Source: Acidiferrobacterales bacterium
GTDB lineage: Bacteria; Pseudomonadota; Gammaproteobacteria; Acidiferrobacterales; Sulfurifustaceae
Assembly: GCA_015492195.1 (NCBI GenBank)
Contig: WGFP01000230.1
Span: 1-32,860 of the forward strand
DNA: 32,860 bases
Reading direction: 5' to 3'
In this document: piece by piece, positions 9,556 to 18,708 of the stretch
How the letters are laid out: every line of letters begins with the position of its first letter
Position numbering within the stretch: the first letter of the stretch is position 1
Made by a program: the position numbers and the translations under genes
The notes under the pieces: generated by a model
Told to the model about the DNA's origin: nothing
What the model saw: only the letters and a program-made list of their open reading frames with translations
The model's database searches: none

Positions 9556-9998
9556 ATCAAATCGAAATTAATAATGTCTTAAAACTTCTTCCGCATCGTT
9601 ATCCGTTTTTACTAATTGATCGCGTACTGGATTATTCCAAGAATGAATCAATTACCGCGATTAAAAATGTAACGATTAATGAGCCTTTTTTCCAAGGACA
9701 CTTCCCGCGCCATCCGGTAATGCCGGGTGTTCTAATTCTAGAGGCGATGGCGCAGTCCTGCGCTATTCTCTCATTCAAGAGCATTGAAACGCTTCTAGAT
9801 AAGGGATCTATATATTATCTCGTTGGAATAGATAAGGCGCGATTCAAGCGCCCGGTAGAGCCGGGTGATCAATTGATAATTAAGACAAAGATTATAAGAA
9901 AGGTAAAGAGGGTCTGGTTATTTGAAGGCAGTGCTTACGTGGATGATAATCTGTGCTGCAGTGCGGAATTGATGTGTACTTATAAGGACGTCGAGTGA
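9552..9998 (+). CDS. fabZ: 3-hydroxyacyl-[acyl-carrier-protein] dehydratase FabZ
   Basis: Removes water from 3-hydroxyacyl-ACP in fatty acid elongation and competes with LpxA/LpxD for the same hydroxyacyl-ACP pool. This is a 148-residue single hot-dog fold. LLPHRYPFLLIDRV at 12-25, then GHFPRHPVMPG with catalytic H50, and E64 in the following ILEAMAQ helix, are diagnostic. The start is TTG at 9552, overlapping the lpxD stop; a nearby ATG is out of frame, so TTG is well supported. The gene's placement between lpxD and lpxA is the classic arrangement that balances phospholipid and lipid A synthesis. Confidence 0.97.
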   Translation: MNQIEINNVLKLLPHRYPFLLIDRVLDYSKNESITAIKNVTINEPFFQGHFPRHPVMPGVLILEAMAQSCAILSFKSIETLLDKGSIYYLVGIDKARFKRPVEPGDQLIIKTKIIRKVKRVWLFEGSAYVDDNLCCSAELMCTYKDVE

Positions 9999-10765
9999 TT
10001 CATTCGCAATCGATAGTTCATCCGGAAGCAAAAATAGGAAAAGATGTAGATATCGGTCCATATACGGTAATCGGTCCGGATGTTGAAGTAGGGGACGATA
10101 CCTGGATTGGACCGCATGTCGTCATAAACGGGCCGACACGCATCGGCAAAAAAAACAGAATTTATCAGTTTTCTTCGCTGGGTGACGCTCCGCAACACAC
10201 AAGTTATGGGGGCGAACCGACGCGTCTGGAAATCGGGAATAACAACACCATCCGAGAATACTGCACTTTTAACCGCGGCACGGTTGATGGTGGAGGCATC
10301 ACGCGTATCGGTAACGATAATTTTATAATGGCTTATTGTCATGTTGCGCATGATTGCCAGATAGGCAGCCACACCATCTTCGCAAATTGCGCGAGCTTGG
10401 CGGGCCATGTTTCAGTGGACGATTATGCGCTTCTTGGCGGATTTACCGTGGTTCACCAGTACTGCAGAATCGGCGCACACTGCATCACGGCTTTGGGAAC
10501 CATCACGTTTAAAGATATCCCTCCTTATATCATGGCGGCAGGCAACAGCGCCGTACCCCATGGCATTAATACCCGAGGGCTTAAACGGCGGCAGTTTCCG
10601 GAGGCATCCATCGAGTTTCTAAGGCGCGCCTATAAGATAATTTATAGGTCAGGGATAAGGTTGCATGAAGCCGTCGAACAGCTTGAAAGTATGGCTGCAG
10701 AGAACAAGGAAGTCGCTTATTTCGTCAATTTTATAAAAACGTCTGAACGCGGCATCATCCGATAG
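9995..10765 (+). CDS. lpxA: UDP-N-acetylglucosamine O-acyltransferase
   Basis: First step of lipid A synthesis: transfers a 3-hydroxyacyl chain from ACP to UDP-GlcNAc. The N-terminal two-thirds is a left-handed beta-helix with clear hexapeptide repeats. The VAHDCQIG turn holds the catalytic histidine at residue 119 (E. coli H125), with a helical C-terminal domain after about 190. Length is 256 residues against 262 in E. coli. The start is GTG, overlapping the fabZ stop by four bases. lpxB starts one base after its stop. Confidence 0.97.
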   Translation: MIHSQSIVHPEAKIGKDVDIGPYTVIGPDVEVGDDTWIGPHVVINGPTRIGKKNRIYQFSSLGDAPQHTSYGGEPTRLEIGNNNTIREYCTFNRGTVDGGGITRIGNDNFIMAYCHVAHDCQIGSHTIFANCASLAGHVSVDDYALLGGFTVVHQYCRIGAHCITALGTITFKDIPPYIMAAGNSAVPHGINTRGLKRRQFPEASIEFLRRAYKIIYRSGIRLHEAVEQLESMAAENKEVAYFVNFIKTSERGIIR

Positions 10766-10766
10766 C

Positions 10767-11945
10767 GTGTTATCCCAGAGCCCCCCGATCAGAATCGGCA
10801 TAGTGGCAGGAGAGGTATCCGGAGACTTGCTGGGTGCCGGTCTTATGCGCGCCTTGAAGGAAATCTACCCGGTCATCCGTTTTGAAGGAATCGGCGGCTC
10901 ACGTATGAAAGCCGAAGGATGCATAAGCCTTTTTCCAATGGAACGGCTTTCCGTTATCGGTTTCGAGGGAATAAGGAGCTACCCTTTAATCTTACAGACA
11001 CGGCGCAGGCTTGCGGCATACTTCAAAGAAAATCCTCCAGATCTGTTTATCGGCATCGACGTGCCTGATTTCAATCTTGGCCTTGAGAGAAAATTGAAAT
11101 CCGTTGGTATAACCACCGTACATTATGTCAGTCCTACCGTATGGGCGTGGCGCAGCTATCGCATACATAAAATTAGAAGGTCGGTTGACCACCTGCTCGC
11201 ATTATTTCCTTTTGAAGAAAAGTATTATCAGGAGCGCCATATTCCCGTGACTTTTGTTGGCCACCCGCTGGCAGATGAAATAGACAACGAGTATGATCGT
11301 GATGCCGTCAGGAAAGGCCTTGATCTGCCGCCAGACCGTACAATTGTAGCGCTTCTGCCCGGAAGCCGCATGAATGAATTAGCCAGGCATGCCGATCTAT
11401 TTGTGAAAACGGCAAAGTGGCTGCATCATCGTAATCCCAGCATGCATTTTGTCGCTCCTTTTGTGGATGTCGAAACAAAGACCGTCTTCAAAAGTTCATT
11501 AGAAAAATATGACGCGGAAAACTTAAATATTACGCTGTTGCTTGATCATTCACGTGATGTGTTGGCCGCATCCGATATTGTTTTGCTTGCTTCAGGAACC
11601 GCGGCTTTGGAGGCGGCTCTACTTCGAAAGCCTATGGTGGTAACATATAAAATCTCTTTTCTTTCCTATATATTTATCAAACTTTTGTCGCATATAGATT
11701 TGTATTCGTTGCCTAACAACTTGGCCGGATATGAACTTGTTCCTGAGTTCATGCAATTCGACGCGCGACCGGAGAAACTTGGAAATGCAATTGAGCACTA
11801 TCTGACACATCCCAAGCAAGCGGAAATTGTAAAAGATGCTCTGGCCGAAATTCACAATTCATTGCGCACCAAGGCCAACTTCCGTGCTGCCGAAGCGGTG
11901 GCGAAACTAATCACCGCAAAATTGGAAAAAAAGAATACCCTTTAA
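10767..11945 (+). CDS. lpxB: Lipid-A-disaccharide synthase
   Basis: Glycosyltransferase of family GT19 that joins UDP-diacylglucosamine and lipid X into the lipid A disaccharide at the inner face of the inner membrane. The N-terminal GEVSGDLLG (residues 16-24), the SPTVWAWR segment and LLPGSR begin the two Rossmann-like halves, and the LLASGTAALEAAL segment binds the donor sugar. Length is 392 residues, close to the usual 380-390. The start is GTG one base after lpxA, giving a tightly coupled lpxD-fabZ-lpxA-lpxB set. Confidence 0.96.
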   Translation: MLSQSPPIRIGIVAGEVSGDLLGAGLMRALKEIYPVIRFEGIGGSRMKAEGCISLFPMERLSVIGFEGIRSYPLILQTRRRLAAYFKENPPDLFIGIDVPDFNLGLERKLKSVGITTVHYVSPTVWAWRSYRIHKIRRSVDHLLALFPFEEKYYQERHIPVTFVGHPLADEIDNEYDRDAVRKGLDLPPDRTIVALLPGSRMNELARHADLFVKTAKWLHHRNPSMHFVAPFVDVETKTVFKSSLEKYDAENLNITLLLDHSRDVLAASDIVLLASGTAALEAALLRKPMVVTYKISFLSYIFIKLLSHIDLYSLPNNLAGYELVPEFMQFDARPEKLGNAIEHYLTHPKQAEIVKDALAEIHNSLRTKANFRAAEAVAKLITAKLEKKNTL

Positions 11946-11971
11946 TTTCACTGTCCGAGGCTGGAGATCCT

Positions 11972-12595
11972 ATGAACGGCACATCCGAATCAGGCTGCGG
12001 AAAACCCGGTTATGAAAATATACAATGGGTTGCCGGAGTAGATGAAGCGGGTCGCGGTCCCCTGGCGGGACCGGTCTTTGCCGCCGCGGTTGTTTTTGAA
12101 GACCTCCCCCCCATAGAAGGGCTGGCGGATTCAAAGGTTTTGAGCAAGGAGCGGCGTGAGGCGTTATCCAGACAAATTCAGACGCAAGCCGTATGTTGGG
12201 CGTTGGGCAGGGCGGAAGTGGGTGAAATTGATTCCTTGAATATCCTTCAGGCCAGCTTGTTGGCCATGAAACGGGCCGTAAACGCCCTTCAGTATCCGCC
12301 TGGGCTTGTGATGGTCGACGGTAACAAGGCCCCTGGACTTAATCGACCGGTTTGCACGGTGGTTCATGGAGACGCCATCGTGCCCGTTATTTCCGCCGCT
12401 TCCATCCTGGCCAAGGTGGCGCGGGACGCCCACATGAAAACACTGGAGGCGCGTTTTCCGGGGTACGGGTTCGCCCGCCACAAAGGCTATCCGACCAAAG
12501 CCCACCTTGAGGCCATCAGAAGGCTCGGGGTGTGTCCGGCCCACCGGCGGAGCTTTAGGCCGGTAAAATATTTGATGGAAAATTCATCATTTTAA
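11972..12595 (+). CDS. rnhB: Ribonuclease HII
   Basis: Cuts RNA in RNA-DNA hybrids and at single misincorporated ribonucleotides. GVDEAGRGPLAGPV provides the first two catalytic acids, D24 and E25; the others are D116 in MVDGNK and D134 in HGDA. Length is 207 residues, typical. A good ribosome-binding site, GGAG at 11963-11966, lies five bases before the ATG. It is the last gene of the lipid A run and is followed by a 150-base AT-rich gap before dnaE. The pairing rnhB-dnaE is common in gammaproteobacteria. Confidence 0.96.
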   Translation: MNGTSESGCGKPGYENIQWVAGVDEAGRGPLAGPVFAAAVVFEDLPPIEGLADSKVLSKERREALSRQIQTQAVCWALGRAEVGEIDSLNILQASLLAMKRAVNALQYPPGLVMVDGNKAPGLNRPVCTVVHGDAIVPVISAASILAKVARDAHMKTLEARFPGYGFARHKGYPTKAHLEAIRRLGVCPAHRRSFRPVKYLMENSSF

Positions 12596-12628
12596 TGATT
12601 ATAAAACAATTAGATACATAATATTTAT

Positions 12629-12680
12629 TATCTATAACTTTAAATATAGATAGGGGTATGCTTTTGAGCTGGACTCAAAA
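12629..12680 (+). promoter_or_regulatory. AT-rich nested inverted repeats in the dnaE leader
   Basis: The rnhB-dnaE gap holds two perfect inverted repeats close together. TATCTATA at 12629-12636 pairs with TATAGATA at 12645-12652 across an 8-base loop. TTTTGAG at 12662-12668 pairs with CTCAAAA at 12674-12680 across a 5-base loop. A further TAGATA at 12611-12616 could pair with the first arm instead, giving a mutually exclusive alternative. Neither hairpin is followed by a T run on the + strand. They may be an operator, a leader structure or chance in AT-rich DNA. Confidence 0.35.
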
Positions 12681-12745
12681 ACCAAGCCGGTGCCGCAGGA
12701 ACCGCGCGTCTTTTATGGCTATGAAAAATCCGGTGAAATAAAAAC

Positions 12746-15700
12746 GTGGCCGCCCACTTTGTCCATCTCCGAGTCCATTCCGAGTTCTCGCTGGTTGACG
12801 GGATCATCCGTCCCCGCGAGCTGGTCGCGGCGGCCCGTAAACAGGAAATGCCGGCAGTGGCGCTTACCGATCTTTGCAATCTTTTCGGGGCGGTGAAATT
12901 TTACCGGGAGGCGCTGTCAACGGGAATCAAGCCGCTTATCGGGGCTGACGTCTGGCTGGAAAACCACACCAACGGTAACAAGACTTTCCGGTTTTTGCTT
13001 CTTTGTCGGAATCAAGAGGGCTATCGTAATTTGTGCCGCCTGCTGACGCGCGCATACACGGAAGGGCAACACACCGGTCGGCCATGTATCGCGAAGGACT
13101 GGTTTGAAGATCAGGCATCCGGGCTGATTGGGCTTTCCGGCGCTCAGGAGGGGGATATCGGCCAAGCCTTGTTGGCGGGAGACAGCGCGTATGCCGAACG
13201 GCTGGCAAAGAATTATGATGCGCTGTTTCCAGGAAATTTCTATCTTGAGCTTCAACGCACGGGACAAGCCTTGCAGGAAGAGTATAACCATGCGGCCGTC
13301 GCCCTTGCCCGAAAAATGCAACTGCCGGTGGTGGCGACCAATCCGGCGGTTTTTCTGCGGCCGACCGAGTTTGAAGCGCATGAAGTCAGGGTGTGCATTC
13401 AAGACGGGAGGGTGCTGACGGACAGCCGTCGCCCAAAACGCTACACGGCACAACAGTATTTCCGTAGCCCCCAAGAGATGGCCGAGCTCTTTCAGGACAT
13501 CCCGGAGGCCCTTGAAAACACCGTTGAGATCGCCAGGCGTTGCAATTTTCGTCTGGAATTCGAGCGTTACTTCCTTCCGGATTATCCGGTGTCAGCCGAC
13601 GTAAGCGTAGATGAAATATTGCGTCGCCAGAGTCTTGAGGGATTGGAGGCGCGCCTCAAATTGCTGCCGGAAAATGAGCGCATGAAACAAGACCGGGCGT
13701 ATTATGAGCGCCTTGAACATGAACTCGACGTCATCATAAAAATGGGATTTTCCGGTTATTTCTTGATCGTCGCGGATTTTATTCAATGGTCTAAAAACAA
13801 CGGAGTGCCGGTCGGGCCGGGCAGGGGTTCCGGCGCCGGTTCGCTCGTTGCCTATGCCTTGGCGATTACGGAACTTGATCCAATTAAATATGACTTGTTG
13901 TTCGAACGCTTCCTGAACCCGGAACGCGTATCCCTTCCCGATTTTGACATTGATTTCTGTATGGAAGGGCGCGATAAAGTGATTGATTATGTCACCGCGC
14001 GCTACGGGAGTGACCGGGTCTCCCAGATTATTACCCACGGCACAATGGCGGCACGGGCCGTTGTACGTGATGTCGGCCGCGTCATGGACCATCCCTACGG
14101 GTATGTCGACAAGATCGCCAAGTTGATTCCATTCGAACTCAAAATGACGCTGGATCGCGCGCTTGAAGTTGAGCCGTTGCTGCGCGAACGTTACGAGAAA
14201 GAAGAGGACGTCCGTGCATTAATAGACACGGCTCGCACCCTGGAGGGCCTTGCCAGAAATGCCGGCAAGCATGCCGGCGGCGTCGTTATTTCCCCGTCGG
14301 CGTTAACGGACTTTATGCCGATGTATTGTGAGCAGGGCGGCAAGCAGCTGGTTACGCAGTTCGACAAAGATGATGTGGAGGCGCTGGGGCTGGTTAAGTT
14401 TGATTTTCTGGGTCTAAGAACGCTAACCATCATCGATAAGGCGGTCAAGACGATCAATGAAAAACGTAAAGATTCAGATGAATCACCGCTTATCATTGAA
14501 CAGATTCCAATTGATGACCCCAAAACTTATTCGCTGTTAAAGTCGTGCAAAACCACGGCCATGTTCCAACTTGAGTCGCGCGGTATAAAGGATCTGATTC
14601 AGCGTCTACAGCCCGATAACTTCGAGGAGATCATCGCGCTTGTGGCGTTGTTCCGCCCGGGCCCGCTGCAATCCGGCATGGTGGATGACTTTATAAACCG
14701 CAAGCACGGCCGCAGCCCGATCAAATATCTGCATCCCAGCCTTGAGCCGATTCTTAAGCCTACCTATGGGGTGATCCTGTATCAGGAACAGGTTATGCAG
14801 ATTGCGCGGATCTTGGCCGGATACTCACTTGGAAAAGCGGATCTTCTGCGTCGGGCAATGGGGAAGAAGAAACCAGAGGAAATGGCGCAACAACGTGAAG
14901 GTTTTATCAACGGCGCCAAAGAGCGCGGCGTACCCGAGCGAATCGCCGTGCATGTTTTTGATGTCATTGAAAAATTCGCAGGGTACGGATTTAATCGCTC
15001 TCACTCGGCGGCCTATGCACTTATTGCCTACCAGACGGCCTGGTTGAAGGCGCATTATCCGGCGGCTTTCATGGCGGCGGTTCTGTCCGCGGATATGGAC
15101 CATACGGATAAGGTTGTAACCATGATTGCGGAATGTCGCGACATGCAGCTCGATATTCAAGCGCCGGATATCAACCGCTGTGAATATACATTTGTTCCGT
15201 TAGATGACAACACCATTCTTTATGGGCTGGGCGCGATCAAGGGCCTGGGGCAGGCGGCTATAGACACCATACTGCAGAACAGAAATCGTGAAGGTCCGTT
15301 CAAGGATTTGTTTGACCTATGCAAGCGCATTGATCTACGCAAGGTAAACCGACGTGTTCTGGAGTCGCTTATTCGAGCAGGCGCCCTTGACGGCCTGGGC
15401 CCCCATAGGGCGGCGATGATGGCGTCGTTGGGCCAAGCCTTGGCGGTGGCGGGGCAACACAGCAAGAATCAGGAAACGGGCCAATCCGATCTGTTCGGAA
15501 CGGATGAAGTTCATATCGAAAGCCCTCTATTCAGCGATGTCCCGGAATGGAGCGAGGAAGTACGCCTTCAAGGCGAGAAGGAAACCCTGGGCTTGTATCT
15601 GACCGGACACCCGATCGAGCGTTATGTAAAGGAGCTTGCCAATATTACGAATTCGTCCATTTCCGAGCTTAAGCCGACCCAGGACAGCACTATTATTGTT

Positions 15701-16195
15701 GCCGGACTTGTGGTGGCGGTACGCACCATGCACACCCGGCGCGGCGACAGAATGGCTTTCGTCACGTTGGACGATCGTACCGGCCGGCTGGAATTAGCCG
15801 TGTTTTCGGATCTTTATGCGAATCACCGAGAGCTGCTGGTTAAAGATAAGCTCCTGATCGTCGAGGGACACGTAAGTGTCGATGAATATACAGGCGGATT
15901 CAAAATGTCCGCAGAGAAGATCTATAATATGGAGCAGGCGCGCAGCGCGTTTGGTTCGCGTGTGGTTATCGAGGTGGACGCCGATCTGGCGGGTAACGGC
16001 TTCCTGGATGAGTTGAAACGGATTCTTAAGCCTGTCCGTCAGGGTCCGTGCCCGGTTTATTTGCATTACCGGAGCAATTTAGCGGAAGCGGATATTGTTC
16101 TGGGTGAGGAGTGGAATATCAACCCGACCGGATCGGTGCTGGAGCGCCTTACCGAGTTTGCCGGCAAAGACAGGGTCCATTTGATTTACCGTTAG
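12746..16195 (+). CDS. dnaE: DNA polymerase III alpha subunit
   Basis: Replicative polymerase subunit. The N-terminal PHP domain opens with HLRVHSEFSLVDG. The palm carries GRGSGAGSLVAYAL, then PDFDIDF with catalytic D401 and D403 at exactly the E. coli numbers, and the third acid D553 in KFDFLGLRT. The fingers, a tandem helix-hairpin-helix segment (about 820-880) and an OB fold (about 970-1060) follow. At 1149 residues it is the DnaE1 type without an exonuclease insert. The start is GTG; an in-frame stop nine bases upstream leaves no earlier choice, and the ribosome-binding site is poor. Confidence 0.97.
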   Translation: MAAHFVHLRVHSEFSLVDGIIRPRELVAAARKQEMPAVALTDLCNLFGAVKFYREALSTGIKPLIGADVWLENHTNGNKTFRFLLLCRNQEGYRNLCRLLTRAYTEGQHTGRPCIAKDWFEDQASGLIGLSGAQEGDIGQALLAGDSAYAERLAKNYDALFPGNFYLELQRTGQALQEEYNHAAVALARKMQLPVVATNPAVFLRPTEFEAHEVRVCIQDGRVLTDSRRPKRYTAQQYFRSPQEMAELFQDIPEALENTVEIARRCNFRLEFERYFLPDYPVSADVSVDEILRRQSLEGLEARLKLLPENERMKQDRAYYERLEHELDVIIKMGFSGYFLIVADFIQWSKNNGVPVGPGRGSGAGSLVAYALAITELDPIKYDLLFERFLNPERVSLPDFDIDFCMEGRDKVIDYVTARYGSDRVSQIITHGTMAARAVVRDVGRVMDHPYGYVDKIAKLIPFELKMTLDRALEVEPLLRERYEKEEDVRALIDTARTLEGLARNAGKHAGGVVISPSALTDFMPMYCEQGGKQLVTQFDKDDVEALGLVKFDFLGLRTLTIIDKAVKTINEKRKDSDESPLIIEQIPIDDPKTYSLLKSCKTTAMFQLESRGIKDLIQRLQPDNFEEIIALVALFRPGPLQSGMVDDFINRKHGRSPIKYLHPSLEPILKPTYGVILYQEQVMQIARILAGYSLGKADLLRRAMGKKKPEEMAQQREGFINGAKERGVPERIAVHVFDVIEKFAGYGFNRSHSAAYALIAYQTAWLKAHYPAAFMAAVLSADMDHTDKVVTMIAECRDMQLDIQAPDINRCEYTFVPLDDNTILYGLGAIKGLGQAAIDTILQNRNREGPFKDLFDLCKRIDLRKVNRRVLESLIRAGALDGLGPHRAAMMASLGQALAVAGQHSKNQETGQSDLFGTDEVHIESPLFSDVPEWSEEVRLQGEKETLGLYLTGHPIERYVKELANITNSSISELKPTQDSTIIVAGLVVAVRTMHTRRGDRMAFVTLDDRTGRLELAVFSDLYANHRELLVKDKLLIVEGHVSVDEYTGGFKMSAEKIYNMEQARSAFGSRVVIEVDADLAGNGFLDELKRILKPVRQGPCPVYLHYRSNLAEADIVLGEEWNINPTGSVLERLTEFAGKDRVHLIYR

Positions 16196-16247
16196 GGTTT
16201 AACATAGCGTGCATGCTTAAATGTGTTTATTATTTTAAGTAATCGAT

Positions 16248-17207
16248 ATGAATCAGAATTATCTTGAATTTGAGCAATCTATTGCTGACCTCGAGGCCAA
16301 GATCGAGGCGCTGCGTTATGCCGGCAAGGACAGCGACGTCAACATCAACGAAGAAATCAAACGGCTGCGCGCCAAGAGCCAAAAACTTACCGAGACGATC
16401 TTTACTTCCCTGACGCCCTGGCAGGTTTCCCAGTTGGCGCGGCATCCGCTGCGTCCCTATACATTGGATTATGTGGAGCGTATTTTTACGGATTTCCAAG
16501 AGCTGCACGGTGATCGTGCGTTTGCCGATGACCCCGCCATTGTCGGGGGCGTGGCGCGCTTGGAGGACAGGCCCGTAATTATCATCGGACACCAGAAAGG
16601 ACGCGATACCCGCGAGAAATTGCGGCGTAATTTTGGCATGCCGCGCCCGGAAGGATACCGCAAGGCCTTGCGACTGATGCGCATGGCGGAGCGCTTCCGG
16701 CTTCCGGTGATTACTCTGATCGACACGCCCGGCGCCTATCCGGGCGTCGGGGCGGAGGAACGCGGACAAAGTGAGGCGATTGCCCGCAACTTGTATGAAA
16801 TGGCGCAACTGCGCACGCCGATAGTCAGCGTCGTGATCGGCGAAGGCGGATCCGGCGGCGCGCTGGCGATCGGCGTGTGTGACCGACTGCTGATGTTGCA
16901 ATATGCCACATACTCCGTGATTTCTCCCGAGGGTTGCGCCTCTATCCTTTGGAGGGCGGCAGACAAGGCTACGGAAGCGGCAGAGGCCATGGGCATTACC
17001 GCCGACAGCCTGAGCCGATTGGGATTGATCGATGACGTGGTGTCTGAACCTTTGGGCGGCGCGCATCGTGATGTCGAGGCCATGGCAAGAACGTTAAAGT
17101 CAACGCTGGTTTCCGCTGTTGACACCCTGTGTACCGTTCCTGTTGAACGGTTGATCGAACAACGCCATGAACGCCTGCTGCAATTCGGAGAGCTTGAAGA
17201 ACATTGA
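16248..17207 (+). CDS. accA: Acetyl-CoA carboxylase carboxyltransferase subunit alpha
   Basis: With AccD, transfers the carboxyl group from biotin to acetyl-CoA, making malonyl-CoA for fatty acid synthesis. Length is 319 residues, as in E. coli. The N-terminal helix (YLEFEQSIADLEAKI), the LTPWQVSQLARHPLRPYTLDY segment, the IDTPGAYPG loop and GEGGSGGALAIG at 198-209, which forms the oxyanion hole, are conserved. It follows dnaE by 52 bases, and its 3' end overlaps the start of tilS. The dnaE-accA-tilS order is standard for the class. Confidence 0.97.
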   Translation: MNQNYLEFEQSIADLEAKIEALRYAGKDSDVNINEEIKRLRAKSQKLTETIFTSLTPWQVSQLARHPLRPYTLDYVERIFTDFQELHGDRAFADDPAIVGGVARLEDRPVIIIGHQKGRDTREKLRRNFGMPRPEGYRKALRLMRMAERFRLPVITLIDTPGAYPGVGAEERGQSEAIARNLYEMAQLRTPIVSVVIGEGGSGGALAIGVCDRLLMLQYATYSVISPEGCASILWRAADKATEAAEAMGITADSLSRLGLIDDVVSEPLGGAHRDVEAMARTLKSTLVSAVDTLCTVPVERLIEQRHERLLQFGELEEH

Positions 17208-18549
17208 TACCCCATTTTCCACGTCGGCACTTGAGCGCATCCTTACCGAAGATCTGGGACTGAATCCGGACACGCCGCTGAAAGTCGCCTACAGCGGCGG
17301 ACTTGATTCCCACGTCCTGCTCCATGCCCTTTGCCAGTTGCGCCTTCATGCACCCTGGCAGGTAGAGGCCATTCACATCGACCACGGCCTGCAACCACAG
17401 TCTTCTCAGTGGGCACGGCATTGCCGGCATATTTGTGAGGCGTTGAACGTGCCCTGCGTGGTTGAACAGGTTCGTGTGCGGCACCGCAAGGACAGCCTTG
17501 AGGCGGCGGCGCGCCGCGCACGCTATGAGGCGCTGGCGCACCATGTCAGCGCAGGCGAGGTGTTGTTGACCGCCCACCATCAAGACGACCAAGCGGAAAC
17601 CGTGCTGCTGCAGCTCCTGCGGGGCGGCGGCGTCCACGGGCTGGCGGCGATGCCGAGAATCACGGACTTCTCGCGGGGAAGGTTGGCGCGCCCCCTTCTC
17701 GGGTTTACCCGCCAAGCGCTGGCGGCCTATGCCGCCAGCGAGCGGTTGCAATGGATCGAAGACGACAGCAATCGGGACATGCGTTACGCGCGCAATTATC
17801 TCCGTCACCGGGTTTTCCCCGTCATTTTGGAACGATGGCCCGAGGCAAGCAGGCAGCTGGCTCGTTCCGCCCGTAACACGGCACAGGCCGCCGTTGTCTT
17901 GGATGAAATCGCGCACCTGGATTTGAAGGTCTGTCAGGCAGGGGCGAAACCGATGTTAAGCATCGCTGCGTTGCTTGGGCTTTCCCCCGCGCGCCAACGC
18001 AATCTTATCCGTTTCTGGGTCCGGGAGCAGGGCCTGGGCGTGCCCTCTGAAGCGCAATTGCAACGCATCCTGGATCAGTTGCGACAATTACCGCGCACGG
18101 GCCAGGCCGTCATCCGCTGGCCGGGCGCAGTGCTTCGCCGTTATCGCGATAAACTGGCCGTGATGCCCGAGCAGACGGTTGAGGATCGAAATTGGAGCTG
18201 TGCTTGGCATCCCTCGACACCGCTTGAAATCCCCGGAACCGGAGCGCGGTTGCGCACCGTTGCGACAGTCGGGGCGGGTCTGAGCCGGGAGCGTCTTAAC
18301 GGGAAATCCATGGTCGTGCGGCTGCGCCAGGGCGGAGAAACCTGCCGATTGCCCGGCCGGCGCCATCGCCACAAATTAAAAAAAATGCTCCAGGAGGCCG
18401 GAATCCCCCCGTGGGAGCGGGAACGAATGCCGCTGGTTTACGTGGCAGGGGAGCTGGCCGCGGTGGGAGACCGGTGGGTATGCGAACCTTATGCGGCAAA
18501 ACCGGAAGAACCCGGGCTGGTACTGGTGCTGGATGACAAACCCGAGTAG
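17167..18549 (+). CDS. tilS: tRNA(Ile)-lysidine synthase
   Basis: Modifies C34 of the CAU-anticodon isoleucine tRNA to lysidine with ATP and lysine, switching its reading from AUG to AUA. The N-type ATPase domain shows the PP-loop SGGLDS at residues 43-48, then HIDHGLQ and the AHHQDDQAET motif. A central TilS domain and a C-terminal domain (RHRHKLKKMLQEAGIPPWER) follow. Length is 460 residues from the ATG at 17167, which overlaps accA by 41 bases; a TTG at 17194 would shorten the overlap to 14 bases and the protein by nine residues. Longer than E. coli TilS (432). Confidence 0.95.
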   Translation: MNACCNSESLKNIDTPFSTSALERILTEDLGLNPDTPLKVAYSGGLDSHVLLHALCQLRLHAPWQVEAIHIDHGLQPQSSQWARHCRHICEALNVPCVVEQVRVRHRKDSLEAAARRARYEALAHHVSAGEVLLTAHHQDDQAETVLLQLLRGGGVHGLAAMPRITDFSRGRLARPLLGFTRQALAAYAASERLQWIEDDSNRDMRYARNYLRHRVFPVILERWPEASRQLARSARNTAQAAVVLDEIAHLDLKVCQAGAKPMLSIAALLGLSPARQRNLIRFWVREQGLGVPSEAQLQRILDQLRQLPRTGQAVIRWPGAVLRRYRDKLAVMPEQTVEDRNWSCAWHPSTPLEIPGTGARLRTVATVGAGLSRERLNGKSMVVRLRQGGETCRLPGRRHRHKLKKMLQEAGIPPWERERMPLVYVAGELAAVGDRWVCEPYAAKPEEPGLVLVLDDKPE

Positions 18550-18590
18550 AACCTGTCTCAAAATCGAATATTGTCGAGCCAAGCCTCCAC

Positions 18591-18621
18591 GCCCCGGAAG
18601 CAACGCCAAGTACGCCGGGGC
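18591..18621 (+). promoter_or_regulatory. GC-rich inverted repeat upstream of pyrG
   Basis: In the 159-base tilS-pyrG gap, GCCCCGG at 18591-18597 is the perfect complement of CCGGGGC at 18615-18621, with a 17-base spacer. It is not followed by a T run, so it is not a standard terminator. It could be part of a leader for pyrG, but no pyrimidine-run attenuator of the Gram-positive type is visible. Confidence 0.25.
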
Positions 18622-18708
18622 CGGCCGCCGGTTGTGCAAAGACCCGTCATCTGGTAGTTTGTCCTTCCGTTCGGGTGTCGAATGTCGGACCCCTGTTAAA
18701 CGGATGAA

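Noticed and set aside
16230..17066. 278-codon open frame on the - strand opposite accA
   Set aside because: Shadow of accA, which shows all family motifs on the + strand.
16996..17916. 306-codon open frame on the - strand across accA and tilS
   Set aside because: Overlaps the catalytic domains of two real genes and shows no family motif.
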